From CAYUYV01 sp050331455 (GTDB lineage: Bacteria > Pseudomonadota > Alphaproteobacteria > JAJFIK01), in the NCBI GenBank assembly GCA_050331455.1, contig JBHJGV010000088.1:1-36386 (forward strand): 36,386 nucleotides of DNA. The letters are read 5' to 3'. This document shows, in pieces, positions 15,625 to 23,360 of the stretch; the stretch's first letter is position 1, and each line of letters begins with the position of its first letter. Below the pieces are notes generated by a model. The model worked only from the letters and a program-made list of their open reading frames with translations, was not told the origin of the DNA and did not search any database. The position numbers and the translations under genes are program-made.

Positions 15625-16626
15625 ATGGCCGAAACCGACGCCCCGGGCTATCCCGACATGCCGGTGGCGCGCACGCGGCATGTCAATGGTGTGCGGCTGG
15701 CCGTCTTCGAGGCGGGCCCCGAAGACGGCCCCGCCATTGTGCTGGCCCACGGTTTTCCCGAAATCGCCTATTCCTGGCACGCCCAGATCCCCTCCCTGGC
15801 CGCCGCCGGCTACCATGTGATGGCACCGGACCAGCGGGGCTATGGCTGGAGCGACGCGCCGAACAGAGTCGAGGCCTATGACATGGCCGCGTTGACGGGG
15901 GATCTCGTCGGCCTCCTCGATGCCGCCGGCCACGACCGGGGCATTTTCGTCGGCCATGACTGGGGCGGGCTCGTGGTCTGGCAATTGCCCCTGATGCATC
16001 CGGACCGGGTCGCCGGCATCATCGGCGTTAACACGCCCTTTATCCCGCGCCTGCGCTCGGACCCCATTGTGCGGATGCGCGAGGCCCTCGGCGAGGGCAT
16101 GTATATCGTCTATTTCCAGCGGCCCGATGAGCCCGAAGCGCTGCTTGGCGCCGATCTCGACCGCACGTTCCGCTTTTTCATGCGCGTGCCCAAGGATCCC
16201 GGCGGGGCAACCATGCCCCTTCGCGCCGACAACGCCTCCGATTTCCGGGCCGCCTTCCGGGCGCCTGAAGAGACCTGGCCCGGGGTGCCGTTGCTCAGCG
16301 CGGCGGAGCGCGCCGTCTATGTGCGGGCCTATGAGCGCTCCGGCTTTTTCGGGCCCGTAAGCTGGTATCGCAATTTCAGCCGCAACTGGCACCTGGCGGA
16401 GGGCCTGCCCCAGCATGGGGGCGTCCCGGCCCTCATGATCACCGCGGAATGCGATGCGGCCCTGCCCCCATCCATGGCCGAGGGCATCGAGCGTTATGTG
16501 CCCGATGTGGAGGTTCATTGCCTGGAGGGCTGCGGCCACTGGACCCAGAAGGAACGGCCCGAGGCCCTCAACGCGCTGATGCTGGACTGGCTCTCCCGGC
16601 GTTTTCCCGCCGTGGCCGGCCGGTAA
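15625..16626 (+). CDS. Alpha/beta hydrolase, epoxide hydrolase-like
   Basis: A 333-residue cytosolic enzyme. The oxyanion motif H-G-F-P-E lies at 42-46, the nucleophile is Asp112 in G-H-D-W-G-G, and Asp277 and His305 (G-C-G-H-W) complete the triad. Lid-region tyrosines (for example Tyr160, Tyr236, Tyr248) could protonate an epoxide. Asp as nucleophile plus H-G-x-P marks epoxide hydrolases, with haloalkane dehalogenase or fluoroacetate dehalogenase as alternatives. AAAGGGA precedes the start. It is divergent from the thiolase-like/DUF35 pair with an 88-base shared promoter region, suggesting joint control in degradation of an unsaturated or cyclic substrate. Confidence 0.85.
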   Translation: MAETDAPGYPDMPVARTRHVNGVRLAVFEAGPEDGPAIVLAHGFPEIAYSWHAQIPSLAAAGYHVMAPDQRGYGWSDAPNRVEAYDMAALTGDLVGLLDAAGHDRGIFVGHDWGGLVVWQLPLMHPDRVAGIIGVNTPFIPRLRSDPIVRMREALGEGMYIVYFQRPDEPEALLGADLDRTFRFFMRVPKDPGGATMPLRADNASDFRAAFRAPEETWPGVPLLSAAERAVYVRAYERSGFFGPVSWYRNFSRNWHLAEGLPQHGGVPALMITAECDAALPPSMAEGIERYVPDVEVHCLEGCGHWTQKERPEALNALMLDWLSRRFPAVAGR

Positions 16627-16665
16627 CAGCGGCCCTGCCCCATCCGCCACAGTTTTCGCGCGCAT

Positions 16666-16698
16666 AGCACGCCAAATATCATGATTGGTTAGCGTGCT
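16666..16698. repeat. Inverted repeat after the epoxide hydrolase-like gene
   Basis: AGCACGC (16666-16672) pairs with GCGTGCT (16692-16698), with a further CAA/TTG pairing inside. It lies 40 bases after the stop. It has no T tract, so it could be a weak terminator, an RNA-stabilising hairpin or an operator. Confidence 0.45.
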
Positions 16699-17184
16699 GA
16701 TGACCTGGCTGCGCCGCGCCGGCCTTTCGGCATCTGCCCGTGGGCGGCATCCCGGGTGCCTTGCTGCCACCTGGCGACGCACCCATACGAAAGGATATGA
16801 CGTAGGGACACAGTCGTTGTGCGTTGGCAGAAGGTGTGATGCGTGGGCGTTGACGCTCGCCAAATCGACGAAAGCATGGCGGACTACAATCGCCCTTTGC
16901 CCGCCGGATTTCCTGACTTTCCTCACGAACCAAGACGCCGACCTGACAGAGCGGTCATTTGCTGAACGAGGCCGGTTGCCAAGCATTTGCGAACGTAATA
17001 TGACATTACTCCGACACCGTTGGTGTCGGCGACCCGCCCGTCCGGCAGCGCCGGCTCCTCCATCTTTCATGACCAAGAGCATATAACCCGGTACAACGGG
17101 TGCATGGGGCTGTGTGTTCTGGCCTCTGGTATTGGGAGCGGCAACAAACTGGCTCGCGGTCAGCGCGGGCGCGGGGACCTCAGC
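16699..17184. other. Intergenic stretch of lower GC before the glycosyltransferase cluster
   Basis: About 490 bases with no recognised gene and a visibly lower GC content than the surroundings. Short frames on both strands lack family features. It contains a perfect hairpin at 17011-17029. It probably holds the promoter of the GT4 cluster, though no clear -35/-10 pair was found. Confidence 0.5.
17011..17029. repeat. Perfect 8-bp hairpin upstream of the GT4 gene
   Basis: CCGACACC and GGTGTCGG flank a three-base loop. There is no T tract. It lies 155 bases before the chosen start of the glycosyltransferase and could be an operator or leader hairpin. Confidence 0.5.
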
Positions 17185-18546
17185 ATGTGTGCAGCCAGCT
17201 ACCGGTTGGACAATCCGTATACGCCTCATGACGCCTTCAGGCCGACGGACCACAGATTGGACCGCCCCCTGCGCGTCCTCGTCCCCAGCTATCGGTCGCA
17301 CAAGCACACCGGCGGCCAGGGCGTCTACCTGACCTTCATCACCAAAGCATTGGCCGACCAGGGACACCGGGTGGATGTCATTTCCGGGCCGCCCTACCCC
17401 GATCTCGACCCCCGTGTCGGCCTGATCAAGCTCGACAGCCTCGACCTTTACGCCAAGCCCAAGGTGTTCATGGGCCTGCCGGCCATGCCCCGGCGCGCCA
17501 TGACCGACGGCACGGACTTTTACGAATATCTTTCGCATATTTCCGGCGCCTTTGCCGAACCGACAACCTTCGGCATGCGCATGGTGGCCTATATGCGCAA
17601 TCATCTGCATGACTATGATATCGTCCATGACAATCAGACCCTGTGCACGGGCCTTCTGCATCTGCGCCGGCTTGGACTGCCCGTCGTCGGCACGATCCAC
17701 CACCCCATCACCCGGGACCGGCGTATCTCCATTGATGCGGCGACGACCCTCAGCCTGAAGCTGCTGGTCCGGCGCTGGTACTCGTTCCTCGGCAAACAGA
17801 TCAAGGTGGCCCGCCAACTGGATCCGGTCATTGTCGTCTCGGAGTCCACCCGACGGGATGTGGCCCGAGACTTCGGCATTGCGCCGGAGCGGCTCGACCT
17901 GGTCTATCACGGGGTGGACTCCGAATTGTTCCGTCCCCTGCCGGATGTCCCTCGGCATCCCCGGCGGTTGATCACGACAGCCAGCGCGGATGTGCCGCTC
18001 AAAGGCCTCATCTATCTCGTGGAGGCCTACCACCAGCTCCTTCAGACCTACCCGGATCTCGAATTGATGGTGGTGGGCAAGCTGCGCGAGGGTGCGACCG
18101 CCCAGCGGCTCGATGCCCTCGGCATCCGCGACCGGGTGCAGTTCGTCTCGGACCTGACCTTCGAGGACATCGTCAAGCTCTACGCCGAAGCGGCGATCGC
18201 CGTGTGTCCCTCCGTCTACGAAGGGTTCGGTTTTCCGGCGGCCGAAGCCATGGCTTGCGGTCTGCCGCTGGTCTCCACGAGTGGCGGATCTTTGCCGGAA
18301 GTGGTCGGCGAAGCGGGCCTCGTGGTCCCGCCCAAGGACCCGGGCGCCCTGGTCGACGCGATTTCGACGCTGCTGGACGACGACGATCTGCGCAATCGTC
18401 TTGGTCAGGATGGTCGCGAGCGCGTCCTCCGGCATTTTCCCTGGGAGAAAACGGCACGCAAGGTGTCCCAGATTTATTATCGCCTCCTGTCCTCTCCCGA
18501 ATGGTCCGCGCATGCAAACCGTCGATCTCAAATCCCTGCAGCTTGA
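17185..18546 (+). CDS. GT4-family glycosyltransferase
   Basis: A 453-residue GT-B-fold retaining glycosyltransferase. The N-terminal domain carries the acceptor-side Gly loop H-T-G-G-Q-G-V (41-47) and a T-I-H-H-P segment (170-174). The C-terminal nucleotide-sugar domain has V-Y-H-G-V-D-S-E-L-F (240-249) and the E-x7-E motif E-G-F-G-F-P-A-A-E (Glu346-Glu354) of family 4. It should transfer a sugar from a nucleotide donor to a lipid or other acceptor on the cytoplasmic face. The frame is open upstream; 17185 is chosen because the family region begins soon after and a GGGGA lies before it. It overlaps the methyltransferase gene by 35 bases, so the two are translated together. Confidence 0.9.
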   Translation: MCAASYRLDNPYTPHDAFRPTDHRLDRPLRVLVPSYRSHKHTGGQGVYLTFITKALADQGHRVDVISGPPYPDLDPRVGLIKLDSLDLYAKPKVFMGLPAMPRRAMTDGTDFYEYLSHISGAFAEPTTFGMRMVAYMRNHLHDYDIVHDNQTLCTGLLHLRRLGLPVVGTIHHPITRDRRISIDAATTLSLKLLVRRWYSFLGKQIKVARQLDPVIVVSESTRRDVARDFGIAPERLDLVYHGVDSELFRPLPDVPRHPRRLITTASADVPLKGLIYLVEAYHQLLQTYPDLELMVVGKLREGATAQRLDALGIRDRVQFVSDLTFEDIVKLYAEAAIAVCPSVYEGFGFPAAEAMACGLPLVSTSGGSLPEVVGEAGLVVPPKDPGALVDAISTLLDDDDLRNRLGQDGRERVLRHFPWEKTARKVSQIYYRLLSSPEWSAHANRRSQIPAA

Positions 18547-19255
18547 GGACGGGGCGACGGTCCTCGATCTGGGCTGCGGTGAAGGCCGCCATATGCATGC
18601 CCTCTATTTCGAGCGGGCCATGCGGGTGGTCGGTGTCGATCTTTCGACGCAGGACATGGCCCGCGCCTGGTCCGGATTCGAGGACCATCCGGACCTGACC
18701 GGTCGGCCGGCCCATTTCGGGTTCGCCGCCGCCGATGCCTTGCACCTGCCCTTTCCGGATGCCCGCTTCGACACCATCATCTGTTCCGAGGTGCTGGAGC
18801 ACATTCCCGACTATGGCACGGCGATCGGCGAGATCGCGCGCATCATCCGGCCGGGCGGCCGGCTTGCCGTCAGTGTGCCCCGGTTCTGGCCGGAATGGAT
18901 CTGCTGGCGCCTGAGCACGCACTACCACAACACGCCCGGCGGCCATGTGCGGATCTTTCAGGACCGGGCCCTGCGCCGGGAGATCGAGGCCGCCGGTTTC
19001 CGCTTTGTCCGGCGCCATTATGCCCATGGGCTACACAGCCCCTACTGGTGGCTCCAGTGCGCGTTGTGGGACAGCAAGGACCGCAACTGGGCAATTCGTC
19101 AGTATCACAAGTTTCTCGTCTGGGATATCATGGAGCGGCCGGCCCTCACCCGGGGTCTTGCCGCGCTCGCCGATCCCTTAATGGGCAAGAGTGTCGTGCT
19201 TTATTTCGATCGCCTGCCCGATGTCTCCAGCGGATCAGGATCGGATCGCCCGTGA
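18512..19255 (+). CDS. Class I SAM-dependent methyltransferase
   Basis: A 247-residue enzyme with the Rossmann-like SAM site: motif I V-L-D-L-G-C-G-E-G-R-H (17-27), the acidic ribose-binding Asp43, A-D-A-L-H-L-P-F (motif II region) and S-E-V-L-E-H-I (motif III). This is the Methyltransf_11 type, acting on small molecules or lipids. It starts within the end of the glycosyltransferase gene (35-base overlap) and ends overlapping the GTG of the next gene, so all three form one translational unit. The C-terminal third (H-Y-A-H-G-L-H-S-P-Y-W-W) is aromatic-rich and may recognise a lipid-like acceptor. Substrate unknown. Confidence 0.88.
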   Translation: MQTVDLKSLQLEDGATVLDLGCGEGRHMHALYFERAMRVVGVDLSTQDMARAWSGFEDHPDLTGRPAHFGFAAADALHLPFPDARFDTIICSEVLEHIPDYGTAIGEIARIIRPGGRLAVSVPRFWPEWICWRLSTHYHNTPGGHVRIFQDRALRREIEAAGFRFVRRHYAHGLHSPYWWLQCALWDSKDRNWAIRQYHKFLVWDIMERPALTRGLAALADPLMGKSVVLYFDRLPDVSSGSGSDRP

Positions 19256-20337
19256 AACCCATCTATCTGACGCGTCAGGCTGTCGAGGCTGGTTTCTTCG
19301 ACGGCGCCCATCGCCGTATTTGCGACCTACAGGGGGCGGATGGATCCATAGCCTGGTACGACCATGGCGTGATCGATCCCTGGAACCATACCGAGGCGGC
19401 CATGGCGCTGTCGATTCTCGGAGACCGGGGAGCCGCAGAGCGGGCCTACGCCTTCCTGCGGGACAGTCAGCTTGCCGATGGGTCCTGGTGGGCCCAATAC
19501 GGCGCCGCCGTTCCCATGGACGGCGAGAAATACGTCGGAGACGGCCAATCCGAAAAGCGGCTGCGGGACACCAATTTCTGCGCCTATCCGGCCACGGGCG
19601 TCTGGCACCATTATCTGGTCACGGGCGACCGGGGCTTTCTGACGGCGTGCTGGCCGATGATCCGCGGGGCCATGGAGTTCGTTCTGGGATTGCAGACCGA
19701 ACATGGTGACATTCGTTGGGCCGCCGACGATGAAGGAACGCCCGAGGACGATGCGCTGATAACCGGCTGCAGTTCGATCCACAAAAGCCTGTGGTGCGCC
19801 TACAGAATTTCTCAGGAAGTCGGTCAGCCCCGGGACGACTGGGTGGAAGCCCGCCGGCGGCTCGCCGAGGCCCTGACCCAAAAGCCGGACCGCTTTGACC
19901 GGCAATGGGAAAGCAAAAGCCGCTACTCCATGGACTGGTACTATCCTGTGCTCGGACAGGTCATCGAAGGCCCGGCCGCACAGCAGCGCCTTGCGGCCCG
20001 GTGGGACGATTTCGTGGTCGATGGCCTCGGTTGTCGCTGCGTGTCCGATCAGCCCTGGGTGACGATCGCGGAAAGCTGCGAACTCGTGCTGACCCTGCTG
20101 GCCATGGGCGAGCGCCAAAGGGCCGCGGAGCTCTATGCGTGCCAGCACAAATGGCGGGACTCCGACGGCGCCTATTGGATGGGCTATCAGTTCCATGACG
20201 AAGTGGCCTGGCCGGCGGAAAAACCGGCCTGGACGGCGGCGGCGGTCATCCTGGCCGCCGATGCGCTTCTTGGGCTGACGAATGCCGCGGGATTGTTCAC
20301 CGGCCGGGACGGCGAGAGTGCTCCCCCCGCCCGATAG
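19252..20337 (+). CDS. Alpha/alpha-toroid protein (prenyltransferase/six-hairpin-like)
   Basis: A 361-residue protein rich in paired helices with repeated motifs such as D-G-S-I-A-W, W-N-H-T-E-A-A-M-A-L, L-A-D-G-S-W-W and S-D-G-A-Y-W-M-G. These recall the alpha/alpha toroid of prenyltransferase, squalene-cyclase-like and six-hairpin glycosidase proteins. No DxDD cyclase motif or clear DDXXD prenyl motif is seen, so its activity cannot be named; a sugar- or polyprenyl-processing role fits the neighbours. The start is GTG at 19252 overlapping the methyltransferase stop (GTGA), since no better in-frame ATG exists. It ends the three-gene cluster. Confidence 0.7.
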   Translation: MKPIYLTRQAVEAGFFDGAHRRICDLQGADGSIAWYDHGVIDPWNHTEAAMALSILGDRGAAERAYAFLRDSQLADGSWWAQYGAAVPMDGEKYVGDGQSEKRLRDTNFCAYPATGVWHHYLVTGDRGFLTACWPMIRGAMEFVLGLQTEHGDIRWAADDEGTPEDDALITGCSSIHKSLWCAYRISQEVGQPRDDWVEARRRLAEALTQKPDRFDRQWESKSRYSMDWYYPVLGQVIEGPAAQQRLAARWDDFVVDGLGCRCVSDQPWVTIAESCELVLTLLAMGERQRAAELYACQHKWRDSDGAYWMGYQFHDEVAWPAEKPAWTAAAVILAADALLGLTNAAGLFTGRDGESAPPAR

Positions 20338-20341
20338 ACGC

Positions 20342-20371
20342 CGCCCGACGGACCATAGGGCGGGTCGGGCG
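20342..20371. terminator. Possible terminator hairpin between convergent genes
   Basis: CGCCCGAC (20342-20349) pairs perfectly with GTCGGGCG (20364-20371) across a 14-base loop, between the convergent toroid and phosphatase genes. There is no T tract on either side. Confidence 0.35.
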
Positions 20372-20376
20372 ATGGG

Positions 20377-20925
20377 TCAGCGCACTTCCGTCTGCGCCTC
20401 CTGGCCCCGTTCGACAAGCTGCAACTCGTCCATGACCGAACGCATCACCGTGACGGAACAATTGTCGGGTCGGAAGCTGACGACGCGGTCGTCCCGGGTT
20501 GCCTCACCGACGGCTGCGTTGATGGCGATGAAATGGGTGAACACCACCGTGTCCTGGGGCAGATCCAGAAGCGCACGGACGACATTCATGCGCCAGGCCT
20601 GACGCTCCGCATCCGCATCCCCCCAGGACCCGGACATGAAACCGCGCAGCCAGGCCGTGCGTTCCACAAGATCGTCGAGGGGCGACGGCACTTCGGACAC
20701 GCCTTTCTCGATGGTCGGTGTGCGGCCCCACAGGGTGGACAGCGGCACGCTGGTTTCCTGGCAGCGCCGCATGGGGCTCGTGACCATTTGCAGAGGCCCG
20801 AGCGGCTCCAGCGTCTTCGCGACGGCTTCCGCCTGGGCCTGTCCCGTGGCATCGAGGCCCGGATCGTGGTCCGCGTCCCAGCCTGCGGCAGCCTTGCCGT
20901 GGCGGACGAGATAGAGCGTTGCCAT
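20377..20925 (-). CDS. Histidine phosphatase family protein (SixA-like)
   Basis: A 182-residue enzyme of the phosphoglycerate-mutase-like superfamily. The catalytic L-V-R-H-G-K-A motif lies at residues 6-12 (phospho-His at position 9), with S-P-M-R-R-C as the second Arg-bearing block and F-T-H-F as the later His. The short size and R-H-G-K form resemble SixA, which removes phosphate from phosphohistidine on signalling proteins; other small phosphoesterases are possible. AAGGAGA stands seven bases before the start. It lies just after a thiolase-like gene on the same strand with a 27-base gap, so the two probably share a transcript, though no functional link is obvious. Confidence 0.85.
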   Translation of the reverse strand: MATLYLVRHGKAAAGWDADHDPGLDATGQAQAEAVAKTLEPLGPLQMVTSPMRRCQETSVPLSTLWGRTPTIEKGVSEVPSPLDDLVERTAWLRGFMSGSWGDADAERQAWRMNVVRALLDLPQDTVVFTHFIAINAAVGEATRDDRVVSFRPDNCSVTVMRSVMDELQLVERGQEAQTEVR

Positions 20926-20952
20926 GACGGCGTCTCCTTGCGTTGCGGTCTG

Positions 20953-22512
20953 TCAGGCCAGTGTAAAGACGTTCCGTAGACCCCCGTCATGGCTGACGAC
21001 AATCCCGGGGCGCCCGATGCCGTCTTGATCCATGAGACTCTGGAGAGCCGTGCGGTCGTCATCGGGGGTCAAGGCCACAAAGCGGCGGTCATCCGCCTGC
21101 AGGCGGCCCATGACGAGCCCCATTCGCGGCCCTTTCCGGTCGTGCACGACCGTGTAGGTCTCGATACGGGCGGGTCCGACCGGCTCGCGCACGTAGTCGG
21201 CCTTCGGCATGCGGTCGATCTGCGCCTGGAGCACGGCGGGTGCCTCGCGCTCAAAGGGGCCCGCGGGCGGCTTCGTCCCGTAAAGCCCGATGGCATGCTT
21301 GGTGATGTACCAGCCATTGGCGGTCACGAGGCCGCGGGCATCCGCCTTGCCACTCGCCCTGAGCCGCTCCACGGTGCTGACGATGGAGTGCATGACATAA
21401 TTGTTTCCGGGACCGCCGAAATAGGGCAACCCCCCCGTGACCGTCAGGCCCCGTGGATCGGTCTCCGCGAGCCCCAATGCTTCACAGGCCAGTTCGACGG
21501 CGGAAGGAAAGCAGGAATAAAGGTCGATCGTGTCGAGATCGTCCACGCTCCAACCCGCCATGGCAAACGCCCGCTCGCCCATGGCCTTGATCGCCGGCGA
21601 AGAGTGAAAATCGGCCCGCTCGATGACATGGAAATGATCCGTGGCGTCGGCGCAGCCGTGCAGATAAACCCACTTGCTTTCCGGAATGCCGAGCGCCCGG
21701 GCCTTGCCGGCACTCATCATCACAAGACCGGCCATCTGGTCCACCTGGATGATGGCATTCATGTATTTCGTATACGGAAAGCCGACATAGCGGTTGTCCG
21801 GCGTGACCGTGGCGATCTCCTCGGGACTGCGCCGGGTCGGAAACCAGGCATGGGGATTGCGCGCGGCGACTGCGCTGAACGGGCTGAACAGGCGGCCAAT
21901 AGCGGCGTTGTGTTCCTCAACCGTCCGACCGCGGACATGGCGAATGGCATTCTCGAACAGGGGATAGGTGTTTACGGGGAAATTGAGGCCGTGGGCGGTC
22001 TCGAAATCGAGGGTGCCGGGCCGCGGATCGCCCCACACAATACCCGGCGTGCCATCCTCGACGCCCCAGGCCGCCAGGTCCTCGCCGGCCCGGGCCAGTT
22101 TCAGATAACTGTTAAGGAACTCGGCGCCCGACAGAATCGCCGCTTCGCAGGTCCCCTCGGCAATGTCCTGGGCCAGCCGGTTCACGGCCATCTGGGGCGT
22201 GTTGCCGCCCATATAGGTGTAAATCTCGCGCTTCGGTCGCGTGCCGAGGGCCTTGCCGAGGCTGCGGGGCGGATTGGTCGGTTTTGGCAGGTTCCCAATG
22301 GCAATGTCGGGCGCATCGACTGTGAAGCCAACGACCAGCACCGTATCCAGCGCCTCGATCAAAGCCGCTTCGCCCGCCCGGGCCCCCGTGTCGGCCAGGG
22401 CGCCGCGGGCGGCCTGCTCGACCATCTGCATGGCCGTAAGCGACCGGGTCGGATCGGTTTTCTGAGTGTACTGGGCAACGCCGACAAGGACGGGGGTGCG
22501 GGGATCGGTCAT
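20953..22512 (-). CDS. TLP1-type thiolase-like protein with C-terminal OB-like domain
   Basis: A 519-residue thiolase-fold protein with an added C-terminal domain (about 415-519), the architecture of mycobacterial thiolase-like protein type 1. The N-terminus P-V-L-V-G-V-A-Q-Y-T starts the fold. At the nucleophile position the sequence reads Y-M-G-G-N-T-P-Q, so the catalytic Cys is absent. C-P-S/C-F-P-S-type positions (Y-S-C-F-P-S-A-V-E) and G-G-L-P-Y-F-G-G-P-G-N-N-Y are typical of this family. Biosynthetic or degradative thiolase activity is unlikely; CoA-ester binding is probable but the reaction is unknown. The start at 22512 is preceded by GGAG at six bases. Confidence 0.83.
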   Translation of the reverse strand: MTDPRTPVLVGVAQYTQKTDPTRSLTAMQMVEQAARGALADTGARAGEAALIEALDTVLVVGFTVDAPDIAIGNLPKPTNPPRSLGKALGTRPKREIYTYMGGNTPQMAVNRLAQDIAEGTCEAAILSGAEFLNSYLKLARAGEDLAAWGVEDGTPGIVWGDPRPGTLDFETAHGLNFPVNTYPLFENAIRHVRGRTVEEHNAAIGRLFSPFSAVAARNPHAWFPTRRSPEEIATVTPDNRYVGFPYTKYMNAIIQVDQMAGLVMMSAGKARALGIPESKWVYLHGCADATDHFHVIERADFHSSPAIKAMGERAFAMAGWSVDDLDTIDLYSCFPSAVELACEALGLAETDPRGLTVTGGLPYFGGPGNNYVMHSIVSTVERLRASGKADARGLVTANGWYITKHAIGLYGTKPPAGPFEREAPAVLQAQIDRMPKADYVREPVGPARIETYTVVHDRKGPRMGLVMGRLQADDRRFVALTPDDDRTALQSLMDQDGIGRPGIVVSHDGGLRNVFTLA

Positions 22513-22870
22513 GGCGGTCTCCACCTTCTTGATCCGGACCGGAGCTGCGCCGGATGCCCTGACCATTTCAGAGCCCGTTGGACCTGACAAGGCATGCGGC
22601 CGCACCGCAGCATGGGTGCGTCCCCCCGAGAGGCGTCAATTGGACAGGCCCGTGAACTTGAATACACTCGCGCCTCAAGGATGGCATCGTGCGTCCGGTT
22701 TCGTCCTGCGGTCCGGGGCGTGTCGCAGCGCACCCGGCGCGCGATTCGCCGGGCCGGGCTTGCTGGGCGTCGCGCACGCCTGCGCGGGGCTGCAGGCGGG
22801 CGGCGCTGTCTCATATCCCGCCCCATCCGGCACGGCTCGCGCGGCCGGGCATCCTGGCAAGGAGCGCTCC
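22513..22870. other. Divergent intergenic region upstream of glnB
   Basis: 358 bases between the divergent thiolase-like gene and glnB. No gene is recognised. The glnB ribosome site (AAGGAGCG) lies at the right end. A weak GG-N10-GC pair at 22829-22842 is discussed among the rejected signals. Confidence 0.5.
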
Positions 22871-23209
22871 ATGAAGAAGATCGAGGCCATTATCAAACCC
22901 TTCAAACTGGACGAAGTGAAAGATGCGCTCCAGGAGATCGGTCTGAGGGGCATCACGGTGACGGAAGCCCGGGGCTTTGGTCGCCAGAAAGGGCACACGG
23001 AGCTCTATCGGGGCGCCGAGTATGTGGTTGACTTCCTGCCCAAGGTGAAAGTTGAACTCGTCATCGCCGACGATCTCGTGGACCGGGCCGTTGGAGCCAT
23101 CAAGGCCGCAGCGCACACCGGCAAGATCGGCGACGGCAAGATTTTCGTCACCACGGTGGAGGACGCCATCCGCATCCGGACCGGCGAGACCGGGATCGAC
23201 GCCATCTGA
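22871..23209 (+). CDS. glnB: Nitrogen regulatory protein PII (GlnB)
   Basis: A 112-residue PII signalling protein, the normal length. The T-loop contains Tyr51 in Y-R-G-A-E-Y-V-V-D-F, the uridylylation site, and the B-loop and C-loop signatures (A-H-T-G-K-I-G-D-G-K-I-F; T-G-E-T-G) are complete. It is a trimer that senses 2-oxoglutarate, ATP/ADP and, through GlnD, glutamine, and controls glutamine synthetase adenylylation and NtrB. A good AAGGAGCG site precedes the ATG at 22871, although the frame is open much further upstream. It stands 151 bases before glnA, the usual alphaproteobacterial glnBA arrangement, so it is called GlnB rather than GlnK, which usually accompanies amtB. Confidence 0.96.
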   Translation: MKKIEAIIKPFKLDEVKDALQEIGLRGITVTEARGFGRQKGHTELYRGAEYVVDFLPKVKVELVIADDLVDRAVGAIKAAAHTGKIGDGKIFVTTVEDAIRIRTGETGIDAI

Positions 23210-23360
23210 CGGTTCCGCCGCACCGGAGCGCATCGTGCGCCGGACCCTGGCCCGCGGCGCACGCCACCCTGGTTCACCCCCATCTTTTCCGTCCGTCGGA
23301 GCAAGTCCAACGCCGATCCGGCGCCAACGGATCCCACTCAAACCGAATGAGGACATCACC

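Noticed and set aside
15376..18531. Very long minus-strand open frame (1051 codons)
   Set aside because: It runs antisense through the DUF35, hydrolase and glycosyltransferase genes, has no family resemblance and low-complexity composition. Such frames are expected in GC-rich DNA opposite real genes.
20989..22587. Plus-strand open frame opposite the TLP1-type gene
   Set aside because: It is a frame shadow rich in Arg, Gly and His with no recognisable motif; the minus-strand protein is clearly real.
22829..22842. Sigma54-type promoter for glnB
   Set aside because: GG and GC are correctly spaced with CAC after the GG, but the T-T before GC is replaced by G-C and chance matches are frequent in this composition. 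Too weak to call.
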